Part shown: piece by piece, positions 25,424 through 33,925 of the stretch
How positions within the stretch are numbered: position 1 is the first letter of the stretch
Layout of the letters: each line of letters starts with the position of its first letter
Assembly (NCBI RefSeq): GCF_041240605.1
Contig: NZ_CP162487.1
Span: 4,037,001-4,101,000, forward strand
DNA length: 64,000 bases
Direction of reading: 5' to 3'
Source of the DNA: Xanthomonas sp. DAR 80977
Lineage (GTDB): Bacteria > Pseudomonadota > Gammaproteobacteria > Xanthomonadales > Xanthomonadaceae
Position numbers and translations under genes: made by a program
Notes under the pieces: generated by a model
The model's database searches: none
What the model saw: only the letters and a program-made list of their open reading frames with translations
Told to the model about the DNA's origin: nothing

Positions 25424-26460
25424 CCACCGATCAGGAACATCTCGACGTGCTTGCCGCGCGCCGCGCGCGCATCGCCGCGCAGTTCGCTGTAGCGATCGCC
25501 GCGCTGGGCCCACAGCGCCTGCACGCGTTCGGCCAGCGCGTCCTCGCCGCCGGCCAGCGCCGGCTTCAGGTCGCTGCCGGCGGCGGCGAACAGGCAGGTA
25601 TAGAGCTGGCCGTCGGCCGAGACCCGGGCGCGATGGCAGTCGCCGCAGAACGGCGCGCTGACCGAGCTGACGAAGCCGATCTCGCCGCCGCCATCGACGA
25701 AGGCATGGCGCGCGGCGACTTCGCCGGCATAGTGCGGATCCAGCGCGCGCAGCGGCCAGCGCGCGGCGATGCGCTCGCGCAGTTCGGCCGAGGGCACCAC
25801 CCGTTCGCGGCGCCAGGCGTTGCAGGTGCCCACGTCCATGTACTCGATGAAACGCAGCACGTGGCCGCTGCCGCGGAAGTGCGCCAGCAGCGGCAGCACC
25901 TGGTCGTCGTTGATGCCGCGCTGGACCACGCAATTGATCTTGACCGGCCCCAGCCCGGCGGCCACCGCCGCGTCGATCCCGGCCAGCACCTGCGCCACGT
26001 CGCCGCGGTCGCCGGACATCCGCCGGAAGGTCGCCGCGTCGATCGCGTCCAGGCTCACCGTGACCCGGCGCAATCCGGCCTCGCGCAGGGCCTGCGCGTG
26101 CCGCGCCAGCAGCGAGCCGTTGGTGGTCATGGCCAGGTCGTCGAGGCCGGGGATGCGCGCCAGCCGCCGCACCAGTTCGGGCAGGTCGCGGCGCAGCAGC
26201 GGCTCGCCGCCGGTCAGGCGCAGCTTGCTGACGCCGTTGCGCACGAAGGCGCGCACCAGCGTCTCGATCTGCTCGAACGACAGCCGCGAGGCCGCATCGA
26301 AGCCGTAGTCGTCGGGCACCTTGTCGGCCGGCATGCAGTAGCCACAGCGGAAGTTGCAGGCCTCGATCACCGACAGGCGCAGGTCGCGCAGCGGCCGCCC
26401 GAGCCGATCCACAGGGGTGGCAGGCGCCAGCGACAGCGGCGGGCGCAATACCGCGCTCAT
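25420..26460 (-). CDS. moaA: GTP 3',8-cyclase (radical SAM)
   Basis: Starts molybdenum-cofactor synthesis by cyclising GTP. The 346-residue protein has the radical-SAM cluster motif Cys35-x3-Cys39-x2-Cys42 (CNFRCGYC), GGEPLLR and the C-terminal [4Fe-4S] cysteines in FCGDCHRARVSADG and YTCLF. It ends in the Gly-Gly tail of active MoaA. The ATG at 26460 overlaps the MBL gene stop. Confidence 0.96.
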   Translation of the reverse strand: MSAVLRPPLSLAPATPVDRLGRPLRDLRLSVIEACNFRCGYCMPADKVPDDYGFDAASRLSFEQIETLVRAFVRNGVSKLRLTGGEPLLRRDLPELVRRLARIPGLDDLAMTTNGSLLARHAQALREAGLRRVTVSLDAIDAATFRRMSGDRGDVAQVLAGIDAAVAAGLGPVKINCVVQRGINDDQVLPLLAHFRGSGHVLRFIEYMDVGTCNAWRRERVVPSAELRERIAARWPLRALDPHYAGEVAARHAFVDGGGEIGFVSSVSAPFCGDCHRARVSADGQLYTCLFAAAGSDLKPALAGGEDALAERVQALWAQRGDRYSELRGDARAARGKHVEMFLIGG

Positions 26461-27212
26461 GGCGCCGGCACCTGCGGCGCGCGCGGTGCGTCCAGGGCCA
26501 CGCACTCGCCCGGCCGCGCGACGCGGTGGCCGCGCGCGCGCAGGGCCTCGGCATCCTCGGCGCTGGCGTAGTGGTACAGCATCATGCGTTGCAGCAGCTC
26601 GGCGGGATATTCCCGTTCCAGGTCGTCCACGCCAGTATGCGACGGATTGCCGTGAAGGCCGCAGTCATGCGCCACCAGCTCGCCGTCGCCGGCATAACGG
26701 CTCAGCATTTCCGGGATCGGCCGGGTATCGCCGCTCCATACCAGCGCGCCCTGCAGGCGCAGCCCGTAGGCGGTTTCCGGCCAGTGGTGGCGTACCGGGA
26801 ACACTTCCAGCCGCACCCCGTCGTGCCAGAACGCATCGCCGACCGCGATCAGCTGGAACGCGTCCCAGAAATTGGCGCCGCCTTCGGCCAGCACGTTCGG
26901 GTAGTCGGCGATGCGCCGGTGCAGCAGCGGCAGCACCGGCGCCGGCACGTACAGCCGCACCTTGCCGCGCCGCGCCGAGAAATAGGCGTCCACGAACAGC
27001 CGCTCGAACCCGGCCACGTGGTCCAGGTGCACATGGGTCACGAACAGCGCCTGCGGCATCGCCCCGTAGTGCGCCTGGTAGGCGCTCAGGCCCTCGCCGC
27101 CGCAATCGATGCTCAGCCACGGCGCGCCATCGCGCTCGATGGTGGCCATCGGCGAACCCAGCTGCACCGCCGACGCGTTGCCGACGCCCTGGAAGCGCAG
27201 CGCCCAGGCCAT
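26457..27212 (-). CDS. metallo-beta-lactamase fold hydrolase, RNase Z-like
   Basis: A 251-residue MBL-fold protein with the zinc motif THVHLDHVAG (about 59-68) and later RHHWPETAYGLRL, VWSGDTRP and HDCGLHGNPSHTG segments like those of RNase Z-like MBL enzymes. Its substrate is unknown. It sits between kdkA and moaA with overlapping codons on both sides. Confidence 0.82.
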   Translation of the reverse strand: MAWALRFQGVGNASAVQLGSPMATIERDGAPWLSIDCGGEGLSAYQAHYGAMPQALFVTHVHLDHVAGFERLFVDAYFSARRGKVRLYVPAPVLPLLHRRIADYPNVLAEGGANFWDAFQLIAVGDAFWHDGVRLEVFPVRHHWPETAYGLRLQGALVWSGDTRPIPEMLSRYAGDGELVAHDCGLHGNPSHTGVDDLEREYPAELLQRMMLYHYASAEDAEALRARGHRVARPGECVALDAPRAPQVPAP

Positions 27213-27961
27213 CAGTAGCCCCGGTTCCAGGCCAGGTCGTAGGCGCGGCGCAGGCGTGCGTAGTCCTTGTTGACCTCGTCGACGCTGCGCTCGCCGCGCA
27301 GCTTCAGCAGCGAGCGGTGCAGGCGCTTGAGGTTGCGCTCGCGCCAGCGCGTGGCCGGAATGCGCAGCACGCCGCGGTCGAAATCGATCAGCCAGCCGCG
27401 GCCATTGCCGTCGAACAGGATGTTGTGCGCGTTGAGATCGGCGTGATCCAGCCCGGCGCGATGGAAGCGCGCTACCAGCCGCCCGGTCTCCTCCCACGGC
27501 GCGCCGCGCCCGGCGACATGCGCGCGATCGGCCAGCGAGCGCACCCCTTCCAGCCGCTCCATCAGGATCGCGGCGCGGTAGCGCAGCCCCTGGCGCAGGT
27601 AGCAGGCGGCTAGCGGCCGCGGCACCGGCAGCTTGCGTGCGATCAGCGCGCGCATCAGCCGGAACTCGGCGAAGCTGCGGGTGCGGTCGGCGCCGGACCA
27701 CAGGTAGCGATCGCGGCTGAGCTTGGCGACCAGGCCGCCACGCCGGTACTGGCGCAGCACGCAGGCGCCGAACGGGGCATCGACGAACCAGGCGCCACCG
27801 CGGCCGCCCTCGTCCACCGGACGCGCGCGCTCGGCCCAATGGGCCGCGGAGAACAGCGCCGGCTCGGCTTGCCGCAGTCGTTGGCGGTCGAACAGAATGG
27901 CGCCATAGCCGCGGCCCTCGCGGTACGGCGTCAGCGCTTCGGTGGCGTCGAATGCAACCAT
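27212..27961 (-). CDS. kdkA: 3-deoxy-D-manno-octulosonic acid kinase
   Basis: Phosphorylates the Kdo residue of lipid A-linked Kdo, part of the single-Kdo LPS core type. The 249-residue kinase has the catalytic motif HADLNAHN (His173-Asn180) and IDFDRG (192-197), with a KdkA-type N-terminal region. It is first in the moa operon and divergent from the GT9 gene. A TAGACT hexamer ends exactly 6 nt before its ATG, suggesting a leaderless transcript. Confidence 0.9.
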   Translation of the reverse strand: MVAFDATEALTPYREGRGYGAILFDRQRLRQAEPALFSAAHWAERARPVDEGGRGGAWFVDAPFGACVLRQYRRGGLVAKLSRDRYLWSGADRTRSFAEFRLMRALIARKLPVPRPLAACYLRQGLRYRAAILMERLEGVRSLADRAHVAGRGAPWEETGRLVARFHRAGLDHADLNAHNILFDGNGRGWLIDFDRGVLRIPATRWRERNLKRLHRSLLKLRGERSVDEVNKDYARLRRAYDLAWNRGY

Positions 27962-27981
27962 TCAGCGAGTCTAACAACACC

Positions 27982-29031
27982 ATGGCAGCAACGCTCCCTT
28001 CGCTGTGCCTGTTGCGCCTGTCGGCGCTGGGGGACGTGACCCACGTGGTGCCGCTGGTGCGCACCCTGCAGCGCGCCTGGCCGGAGGCGCCGCCGCTGCA
28101 CTGGATCATCGACAAGGCCGGGCACAGGCTGCTCGACGGCCTGCCCAGGGTGGTCTTCCACGACTACGACAAGCGCAGCGGCGTGGCCGGCATGCGCGCG
28201 CTGCGCCGCGAACTGCCGCCGCAGGGCTTCGATGCGCTGCTGCAGATGCAGGTGGCGCTGCGCGCCAACGTGCTGTCCGCGTTCGTGCGCGCGCGCCGCC
28301 GCATCGGCTACGACCGCAGCCGCTCCAAGGACCTGCACGGCCTGTTCGTCAACGAACGCATTCCCGACCGCCCCGGCATCCACGTGCTCGACGCGATCGG
28401 CAGCTTCTGCGAACCGCTGGGCCTGCGCCAGACCGAGGTGCGCTGGGACCTGCCGATCCCCGAGGACGCGCATGCCTGGGCGCAGGCGCAATGGCCCGAC
28501 GACGGCCGTCCGGCGCTGCTGATCTCGCCCTGCTCCAGCCACGTGCGCCGCAACTGGTATGCCGACCGCTACGCCGCGGTCGCCGACCATGCCGCCGCGC
28601 AGGGCTGGCGGGTGGTGCTGTGCGGCGGGCGCAGCGCGCTGGAGCGCAGCACCGCCGACGCCATCGTCGCGGCCGCGCGCGCGCCGCTGCTGGACCTGGT
28701 CGGCCGCGACACGCTCAAGCAATTGCCGGCGCTGCTGCAGCGCGCCGCGCTGGTGATGACCCCCGATTCCGGCCCGATGCACATCGCCAACGCCGTGGGC
28801 AGCAAGGTGCTGGGCCTGCACGCCGCCAGCAACCCGCGCCGCAGCGGCCCGTATTCGGACATCCGCTACTGCGTGGACAAGTACGACGCGGCGGCGCGCA
28901 AGTTCCTCGGCAAGCCGGCCGCGCAGCTGAAATGGGGCAGCAAGATCGAATTCGACGCGGTGATGGCGCTGATCGGCGTGGACGACGCGATCGCCGCGTT
29001 CGAGCGCTACCGTGCCGACCACGGCCGCTGA
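27982..29031 (+). CDS. GT9 heptosyltransferase-family protein (OpsX-like)
   Basis: A 349-residue GT9 enzyme: LCLLRLSALGDVTHVVPLV at the N-terminus, TPDSGPMHIANAVG in the nucleotide-sugar domain. Similar proteins in Xanthomonas (OpsX) act in LPS core assembly, which fits its divergent neighbour kdkA. The ATG at 27982 is chosen over an upstream in-frame start at 27952 that would overlap kdkA. The sugar transferred is not certain. Confidence 0.85.
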   Translation: MAATLPSLCLLRLSALGDVTHVVPLVRTLQRAWPEAPPLHWIIDKAGHRLLDGLPRVVFHDYDKRSGVAGMRALRRELPPQGFDALLQMQVALRANVLSAFVRARRRIGYDRSRSKDLHGLFVNERIPDRPGIHVLDAIGSFCEPLGLRQTEVRWDLPIPEDAHAWAQAQWPDDGRPALLISPCSSHVRRNWYADRYAAVADHAAAQGWRVVLCGGRSALERSTADAIVAAARAPLLDLVGRDTLKQLPALLQRAALVMTPDSGPMHIANAVGSKVLGLHAASNPRRSGPYSDIRYCVDKYDAAARKFLGKPAAQLKWGSKIEFDAVMALIGVDDAIAAFERYRADHGR

Positions 29032-29228
29032 GCCGGCTTGTGTGCGGGCCGATCGCCGCCTTACCATGATCGCGCGCGTCGGCCACCGCTTCGGTCTGCG
29101 GACGCCGCCGTAAGCGTTTACGTCAAGCAACGCGCCAACCGCGCCGGATTCGTCCGGGGCCGTTTCCCGCCAGCGCCTCGGCGCGCGCGGGTGGCGCCTT
29201 TGCCCGACCGGCTTACGGAGTCCGCATC

Positions 29229-29486
29229 ATGTCCCGTTTCCCTCGATTTTCCCCGCGCAAGCTGCACGCCCGCCATGCCGGCTGGGTGATGCCGCTGTTG
29301 TTGTCGATCCTGATGACCTGCGTGGTCTCGATGATCAGCACCCTGCGCACGGTCGGCCTGGCGCCGGGCGTGTATTCGTTGTGGCTGGGCGCCTGGGCGT
29401 TGTCGTGGCTGATCGCCTTTCCCACCCTGCTGCTGGCATTGCCGCTGGTGCGGCGGCTGACCGGCATCCTGGTCGCCCGCGCCTGA
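29229..29486 (+). CDS. DUF2798 small membrane protein
   Basis: An 85-residue protein with two hydrophobic segments (about 20-40 and 50-75) and a basic N-terminus rich in Arg and His, matching the DUF2798 family of unknown function. GGAG lies 7 nt before the ATG and a strong hairpin follows the gene. Confidence 0.8.
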   Translation: MSRFPRFSPRKLHARHAGWVMPLLLSILMTCVVSMISTLRTVGLAPGVYSLWLGAWALSWLIAFPTLLLALPLVRRLTGILVARA

Positions 29487-29514
29487 CCCGCCCATACCCG
29501 GCCCGTCCTGACCG

Positions 29515-29543
29515 ATCCGGGAGGCAGGCAATGCCTCCCGGAT
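29515..29543. terminator. terminator after the DUF2798 gene
   Basis: A perfect 12-bp stem, ATCCGGGAGGCA with TGCCTCCCGGAT, and a 5-nt loop, then GTTTCGCT. It lies between convergent genes and can serve both, although the T run is weak. Confidence 0.7.
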
Positions 29544-29550
29544 GTTTCGC

Positions 29551-29955
29551 TCAGGACGCCGTGCCGCGGTAGTCCTGGTAGGACTTCTCTTCCACGTAGC
29601 TGGAACCCAGCGCCAGGTTGATCTCCTTCTTGATCCGCGCGCGCTCGTCGTTCTCGTAGTACACGCTGCGCGCGAGCTTGATGAACTCCTCGTCGAAGGC
29701 CTGCGCCTTCTCCTTGATCCGGATCTCGTCCTCGATCACCCACAGGCGCTCGTTGACCGCCTTCAGTTCCAGCCGCAGGCGGGCGACGTCGCCGCTGGCG
29801 GCCGGATGCGCCATCCAGGTCTTTTCCAGCGCCGACAGCTCCGCGCGCACGTTGGCCAGCTTGGCCGCATCGCCGATGCGCTCGGACTTGATCTGCAGGA
29901 TGGCGATCTTGTCGAGCAGTTCGCCGAAGGACACGGGGACGAGGATTTCGGACAT
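29551..29955 (-). CDS. DUF6165 family protein
   Basis: A 134-residue, charged, mostly helical protein beginning MSEILVPVSFGELLDKIAIL, which fits the DUF6165 family of unknown function. It contains a probable coiled coil (about 60-110) with many Glu and Lys. An ATG two codons upstream (29961) is an alternative start. A 5' neighbour on the same strand, tRNA-Ser(CGA), is separated by a terminator. Confidence 0.75.
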   Translation of the reverse strand: MSEILVPVSFGELLDKIAILQIKSERIGDAAKLANVRAELSALEKTWMAHPAASGDVARLRLELKAVNERLWVIEDEIRIKEKAQAFDEEFIKLARSVYYENDERARIKKEINLALGSSYVEEKSYQDYRGTAS

Positions 29956-30040
29956 GGGCATACCCAGGCGAGAGTTGAGAGGAAGTGTAACGAGCGGGCC
30001 TTAAAGCCATGTCGGCGCAACGTGGCCGCGGCCGTCAAAA

Positions 30041-30065
30041 AACAAAAGGCCCCTGACGGGGCCTT
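30041..30065 (-). terminator. terminator of tRNA-Ser(CGA)
   Basis: An 8-bp perfect stem (AAGGCCCC with GGGGCCTT, 30046-30065) followed on the minus strand by TTTTGTTTTTT. It begins 11 bp after the encoded CCA end of the tRNA. Confidence 0.9.
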
Positions 30066-30075
30066 CTGCAAAGAC

Positions 30076-30166
30076 TGGCGGGAAGGGGGGGATTCGAACC
30101 CCCGAGGCGCTATAAACGCCTGCCTGATTTCGAGTCAGGTACATTCAACCGCTCTGCCACCTTCCC
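30076..30166 (-). tRNA. tRNA-Ser(CGA)
   Basis: A 91-nt class II tRNA with a long variable arm, acceptor GGGAAGG paired with CCTTCCC, T loop GTTCGAATC and encoded CCA. The anticodon CGA is read from 30132 to 30130. Confidence 0.96.
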
Positions 30167-30195
30167 GGGTGGTCCCCGGCGGACCGGGGGCGTGC

Positions 30196-30224
30196 ATCAT
30201 ACGGTTCCCGCCGCGCGCGGACAA
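30196..30224 (-). promoter_or_regulatory. promoter of tRNA-Ser(CGA)
   Basis: On the minus strand TTGTCC (30219-30224) and TATGAT (30196-30201) are 17 bp apart, about 30 bp before the tRNA. A GC-rich hairpin lies between the promoter and the tRNA. Confidence 0.75.
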
Positions 30225-30373
30225 GCGCCGCGTCGCGCGGCCGCGTGCGTCCGCCCCCCTGTGGCGCCATGAACCCCGCCTGCCCGCTGGCGCGGCGAAC
30301 GATTGCCTGATGTCCGCTTGGCCGCGATGATGCCGTTTGAATGACAGGAAGCCGGGCCGGCCGTGGGCGCGCA

Positions 30374-31078
30374 ATGATCGAATTCGGACACCTCACCCAC
30401 GTCGGCCTGCGCCGCGAACTCAACGAGGACACCTATTACGGCGACAACGAGCTCGGCCTGTGGCTGGTCGCCGACGGCATGGGCGGCCACGCCTGCGGCG
30501 AGGTGGCCAGCGCCCTGGCGCGCGAGGCCATCGTCCGCGAGGTGCGCGGCGGCACCCCGCTGGCGCAGGCGATCCGCATCGCCGACGAAGAGATCATCCG
30601 CGCCTCGCGCCGGCGCAACGACACCTTGCCGATGGGCACCACCGTGGTCGCCGCGCGCGTGCAGGGCAACCGCTTCGAGGTGGCCTGGGTCGGCGACAGC
30701 CGCGCCTACCTGTGGCGCGACGGCAAGCTGGCCCAGCTCAGCCAGGACCACAGCTACGTGCAGGAACTGATCGCGCAGGGCGCGCTGACCGCCGAACAGG
30801 CGCGCGCGCACCCGCACCGCAACGTGGTCACCCAGGCGCTGGGCGTCACCGATCCGCTGCACCTCAACGTGGCCACGATGACCGGCGAGCTGCGCCCGGG
30901 CATGCAACTGCTGCTGTGCAGCGACGGGCTGACCGAAGAGGTGGACGATCCCGGCATCGCCGCCACGCTCGGCCACGACGACTGCAGCGCGCAGGAATGC
31001 GTGGACACGCTGGTGGCCGCCGCGCTGGACGGCGGCGGCTCGGACAACATCACCGCGATCCTGGTGCGCTGCCACTGA
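30374..31078 (+). CDS. PP2C-family Ser/Thr protein phosphatase
   Basis: A 234-residue metal-dependent phosphatase. The acidic metal ligands are visible in NEDTYYGD (17-24), VADGMGGH (32-39), SDGLTEEVDD and GGGSDNITAIL. This compact PP2C form often works with Hank-type kinases or type VI secretion; neither is encoded nearby, so its partner is unknown. The ATG at 30374 fits the family start; an upstream ATG at 30341 adds an Arg-rich leader without support. Confidence 0.9.
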   Translation: MIEFGHLTHVGLRRELNEDTYYGDNELGLWLVADGMGGHACGEVASALAREAIVREVRGGTPLAQAIRIADEEIIRASRRRNDTLPMGTTVVAARVQGNRFEVAWVGDSRAYLWRDGKLAQLSQDHSYVQELIAQGALTAEQARAHPHRNVVTQALGVTDPLHLNVATMTGELRPGMQLLLCSDGLTEEVDDPGIAATLGHDDCSAQECVDTLVAAALDGGGSDNITAILVRCH

Positions 31079-31247
31079 GTTGGCGCCCTGTACGGGCGAT
31101 GCCTGCGACGGCAGGCGCGGTCTGCGGCCGCCCTCTGCGAGCTGCGCGACGCGCTGCCGCCGCAATGGCGGCCTTGGCCCGTGGCGCCGCCTGCCAGGAC
31201 AGTCCCTGAAAGCGCCAGCGAACGACGCCTTCCAGCGTCTCAGCCGC

Positions 31248-31985
31248 TCAACCGGCCACGGCCTCGGCCAGCACCGGCTCGGCGGCGTCCCACAGCGCGC
31301 GCCCGGCCTTCTTGCGCAGCTTTTCCAGCCGCGCCTGGTGCGCTTCCAGCTCCGAGGCGGTCGCCAGCACCCGCGGCCGCGGCAGCAGCGTCGCCATGTC
31401 GAACGCCGCGCGCTGGCCGTCGGCGTGGCCGCCGCCCTCCTCGGCCAGGGCGAAGCCGATTTCCTCCTGGCCCGAGGTCAGCGCGATATAAACGTCGCTG
31501 AGGATCTGCGCATCGAGCAGCGCGCCGTGCAGTTGCCGGTGCGAGTTGTCCACGCCCAGCCGCTTGCACAGCGCGTCCAGCGAATTGCGCTGGCCCGGAA
31601 AGCGCTCGCGCGCCATCAGCAGCGTGTCGATGACCTTGGCGCGGTCGAGGATGCGCCCGTAGGACGCGCCCAGCAGCGACAGTTCGTTGTCGAGGAAGCC
31701 CAGGTCGAACGAGGCGTTGTGGATGATCAGCTCGGCGCCGTCGATGAACGCCAGGAACTCGTCCACTATCTCGTGGAACTGCGGCTTGTCGGCGAGGAAC
31801 TCCAGGGTCAGGCCGGTGACTTCCTGCGCGCCCGGTTCGAAGTCGCAGTCCGGGCGCAGGTAGCGGTGGAAATTGCGCCCGCTGGGGCGGCGCTCGAGCA
31901 GTTCCACCGCGCCGATTTCGACGACGCGGTTGCCCTTCTTCCATTCCAGGCCGGTGGTTTCGGTATCGAGGATGATCTGGCGCAT
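31248..31985 (-). CDS. dnaQ: DNA polymerase III epsilon subunit
   Basis: The proofreading 3'-5' exonuclease of pol III. The 245-residue protein has exonuclease motif I (DTETTGLEW, Asp7/Glu9), motif II (HNASFDLGFLDNE) and a motif III of the DEDDh type (HGALLDAQILSDVY). The basic C-terminal tail should contact the polymerase alpha subunit. It is read after rnhA with a 32-bp gap, the same pairing as rnhA-dnaQ in other proteobacteria, where the two are often divergent. Confidence 0.95.
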   Translation of the reverse strand: MRQIILDTETTGLEWKKGNRVVEIGAVELLERRPSGRNFHRYLRPDCDFEPGAQEVTGLTLEFLADKPQFHEIVDEFLAFIDGAELIIHNASFDLGFLDNELSLLGASYGRILDRAKVIDTLLMARERFPGQRNSLDALCKRLGVDNSHRQLHGALLDAQILSDVYIALTSGQEEIGFALAEEGGGHADGQRAAFDMATLLPRPRVLATASELEAHQARLEKLRKKAGRALWDAAEPVLAEAVAG

Positions 31986-32017
31986 GTGGCTCGCTGCAGG
32001 ATGAGGCGTGGAAAGGA

Positions 32018-32476
32018 TCAGGACGCGACCGCGGCGCCGCCGGCGCGCACCCGCAGCGCCTGGTTGCGCGCCAGCACGTCCACCCGCTCGTTGTCCGGGT
32101 CGCCGCTGTGGCCCTTGACCCAGCGCCAGTCGATCGTGTGCCGCTGCGCCGCGGCATGCAGCCGCTCCCACAGGTCGCGGTTCTTGACCGGGTCGCCGCC
32201 GGCGGTCTTCCACTGCCGCCGCACCCAGCCCGGCATCCACTCGGTGATGCCCTGGCGCACGTACTGCGAATCGGTGTGCAGCACGATCTGGCACGGCTCG
32301 TTGAGCGTCTCCAGCGCCATGATCGCGGCCATCAGCTCCATGCGGTTGTTGGTGGTATGCGCCTCGGCGCCGGCCACTTCGCGTTCCAGGCCCTTGTAGC
32401 GCAGCAGCGCGGCCCAGCCGCCGGGGCCGGGATTGCCGAGGCAGGCGCCATCGGTGTGGATATCAACAGTCTTCAT
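32018..32476 (-). CDS. rnhA: ribonuclease HI
   Basis: Degrades RNA in RNA-DNA hybrids. The 152-residue protein has the complete catalytic set Asp9 (HTDGACLGNPG), Glu47 (NNRMELMAA), Asp69 (HTDSQYV) and Asp133 (NERVDVLA), with His123 in KGHSGDPDNE. It follows the methyltransferase gene by 13 bp. Confidence 0.97.
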   Translation of the reverse strand: MKTVDIHTDGACLGNPGPGGWAALLRYKGLEREVAGAEAHTTNNRMELMAAIMALETLNEPCQIVLHTDSQYVRQGITEWMPGWVRRQWKTAGGDPVKNRDLWERLHAAAQRHTIDWRWVKGHSGDPDNERVDVLARNQALRVRAGGAAVAS

Positions 32477-32489
32477 GGTCGTCCAGGAA

Positions 32490-33149
32490 TCAGATGGAAG
32501 CGGCCGAACCGCGCCAGCGTACCGGCGCGCGCAGCGGAATGGGGCCGATGCCGGCGGCGCTGCGCTTCTCCGCCTGCAGCAGGCACACCGCCCGCAACGG
32601 CGCGCCGGAGGTGGACGAGCCGACGCCGCCGCGGGTCGGCCACACCGGCCCCAGGTAGCGCAACGGCTCGGTGCAGGTCAGCCCGACCTGATCCAGCAGG
32701 CCGCGCCAGCTGCCCGGCGGCCGCGCCACCAGGCCCTGCCGGCGCCAGCGCAGCCGGTACGGGCTCACCGCATTGAGCGCGAACAGCCAGATCCGCCCGC
32801 CCGGCAGCAGCACCCGCTCGCATTCTTCCAGCAGCGCCGCGGCGTCGGCGCCCAGCACATGCTGCAGCACGATCGCGTTGACGCTCTCCGACGGCAGCGG
32901 CAACGGCAGCGTGCACACCAGGTCGCCGGCATAGCCGCGCGCGGTGCGGTGCAGGCGCACGCCGCGCCCCGGCAGCTCGCGCGCCAGCGGCGCGAACGGC
33001 ACCGGCGCCAGCCACAACCAGGGCTGCGCGGGGCGTCCGAGCAAGGCATCCAGGATCAACGGCTGCTCGGCCTGGAGCAGCTGTTGCGCCACTGCCGTAT
33101 CAAACCAGGATGAGACGGTGGCTTGACGAGGGAACGGGGTGGCAGGCAT
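32490..33149 (-). CDS. SAM-dependent methyltransferase-like protein (YafS type)
   Basis: A 219-residue protein similar to the class I methyltransferase encoded between gloB and rnhA in many proteobacteria. Recognisable segments are LPLPSESVNAIVLQHVLG and ECERVLLPGGRIWLFALN; the N-terminal SAM-binding glycine motif is not obvious, so activity is uncertain. The ATG at 33149 has no ribosome binding site, but TAGAAT ends 6 nt upstream, which suggests a leaderless mRNA. Start is only 11 bp from the divergent gloB ATG. Confidence 0.75.
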   Translation of the reverse strand: MPATPFPRQATVSSWFDTAVAQQLLQAEQPLILDALLGRPAQPWLWLAPVPFAPLARELPGRGVRLHRTARGYAGDLVCTLPLPLPSESVNAIVLQHVLGADAAALLEECERVLLPGGRIWLFALNAVSPYRLRWRRQGLVARPPGSWRGLLDQVGLTCTEPLRYLGPVWPTRGGVGSSTSGAPLRAVCLLQAEKRSAAGIGPIPLRAPVRWRGSAASI

Positions 33150-33155
33150 GGTGCA

Positions 33156-33161
33156 ATTCTA
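33156..33161 (-). promoter_or_regulatory. -10-like box of the methyltransferase gene
   Basis: TAGAAT on the minus strand, separated by exactly 6 nt from the ATG at 33149. Its first base pair overlaps the A of the gloB ATG on the opposite strand. No good -35 was found. Confidence 0.45.
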
Positions 33162-33925
33162 TGCGACTGATCGCCCTGCCCGCATTCCAGGATAATTACA
33201 TCTGGGCGATCACCGCCGCGGACGGCCGCGCCTTGCTGGTCGACCCCGGCCAGGCCGAGCCGGTATTCGAAGCCGCCGCGCAGGGATTGCAACCGGCCGC
33301 GGTGCTGCTGACCCATCATCACGACGACCACATCGGTGGCGTGGCGGCCTTGCGCGAGCGCTGGCCGGAGCTGCCGGTGTATGCCCCGCACGAACCGCGG
33401 ATCCCGTTCGCCAGCCAGCGGGTGGGCGATGGCGACCACGTCCAGGTGCTGCAATGGGAGCTGCAGACCCTTGCCGTGCCTGGGCATACCCGCACGCACG
33501 TGGCCTATGTCGGCCACGGCCATCTGTTCAGCGGCGATACGCTGTTCAGCCTGGGCTGTGGGCGCATGTTCGAAGGTACGCCCTCCCAGATGTTGGGTTC
33601 GCTGCAACGGCTGGCCGCCCTCCCGGGCGCCACGCTGGTGTGTTGCGGACACGAATACACCCTGGCCAATGCGGCATTCGCCGTCACGGTCGATCCCACC
33701 AACGCTGCCTTGCGGCAGCGCCATCAGGAAGTCCAGGCCATGCGTCATGCTGCCCGTCCCACTGTTCCCGTCAGTCTCGCCAGCGAAGTGGCGACCAATC
33801 CGTTCCTGCGCACCGCCTCGGCGGCGATCCAGCAGGCGGTCGGCGCCCGGCTCGGCCGCGGCGCGCGCGACGAAGTGGAAGTATTCGCCGAATTGAGGCG
33901 CTGGAAAGACGATTTCCGCGCATGA
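33161..33925 (+). CDS. gloB: hydroxyacylglutathione hydrolase (glyoxalase II)
   Basis: Hydrolyses S-lactoylglutathione in methylglyoxal detoxification. The 254-residue protein has the metal motif THHHDDHIGG (51-60; His52, His54, Asp56, His57), VPGHTRTHVAY, GDTLFSLGCGRMFEG and CGHEYTLANAAFA, with the C-terminal substrate-binding region intact. The ATG at 33161 matches the family start. It overlaps the downstream transglycosylase by ATGA. Confidence 0.95.
   Translation: MRLIALPAFQDNYIWAITAADGRALLVDPGQAEPVFEAAAQGLQPAAVLLTHHHDDHIGGVAALRERWPELPVYAPHEPRIPFASQRVGDGDHVQVLQWELQTLAVPGHTRTHVAYVGHGHLFSGDTLFSLGCGRMFEGTPSQMLGSLQRLAALPGATLVCCGHEYTLANAAFAVTVDPTNAALRQRHQEVQAMRHAARPTVPVSLASEVATNPFLRTASAAIQQAVGARLGRGARDEVEVFAELRRWKDDFRA

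Noticed and set aside
29032..29228. Gene in the gap before the DUF2798 gene
   Set aside because: No frame with a credible start or composition; probably only the promoter and leader of the DUF2798 gene.
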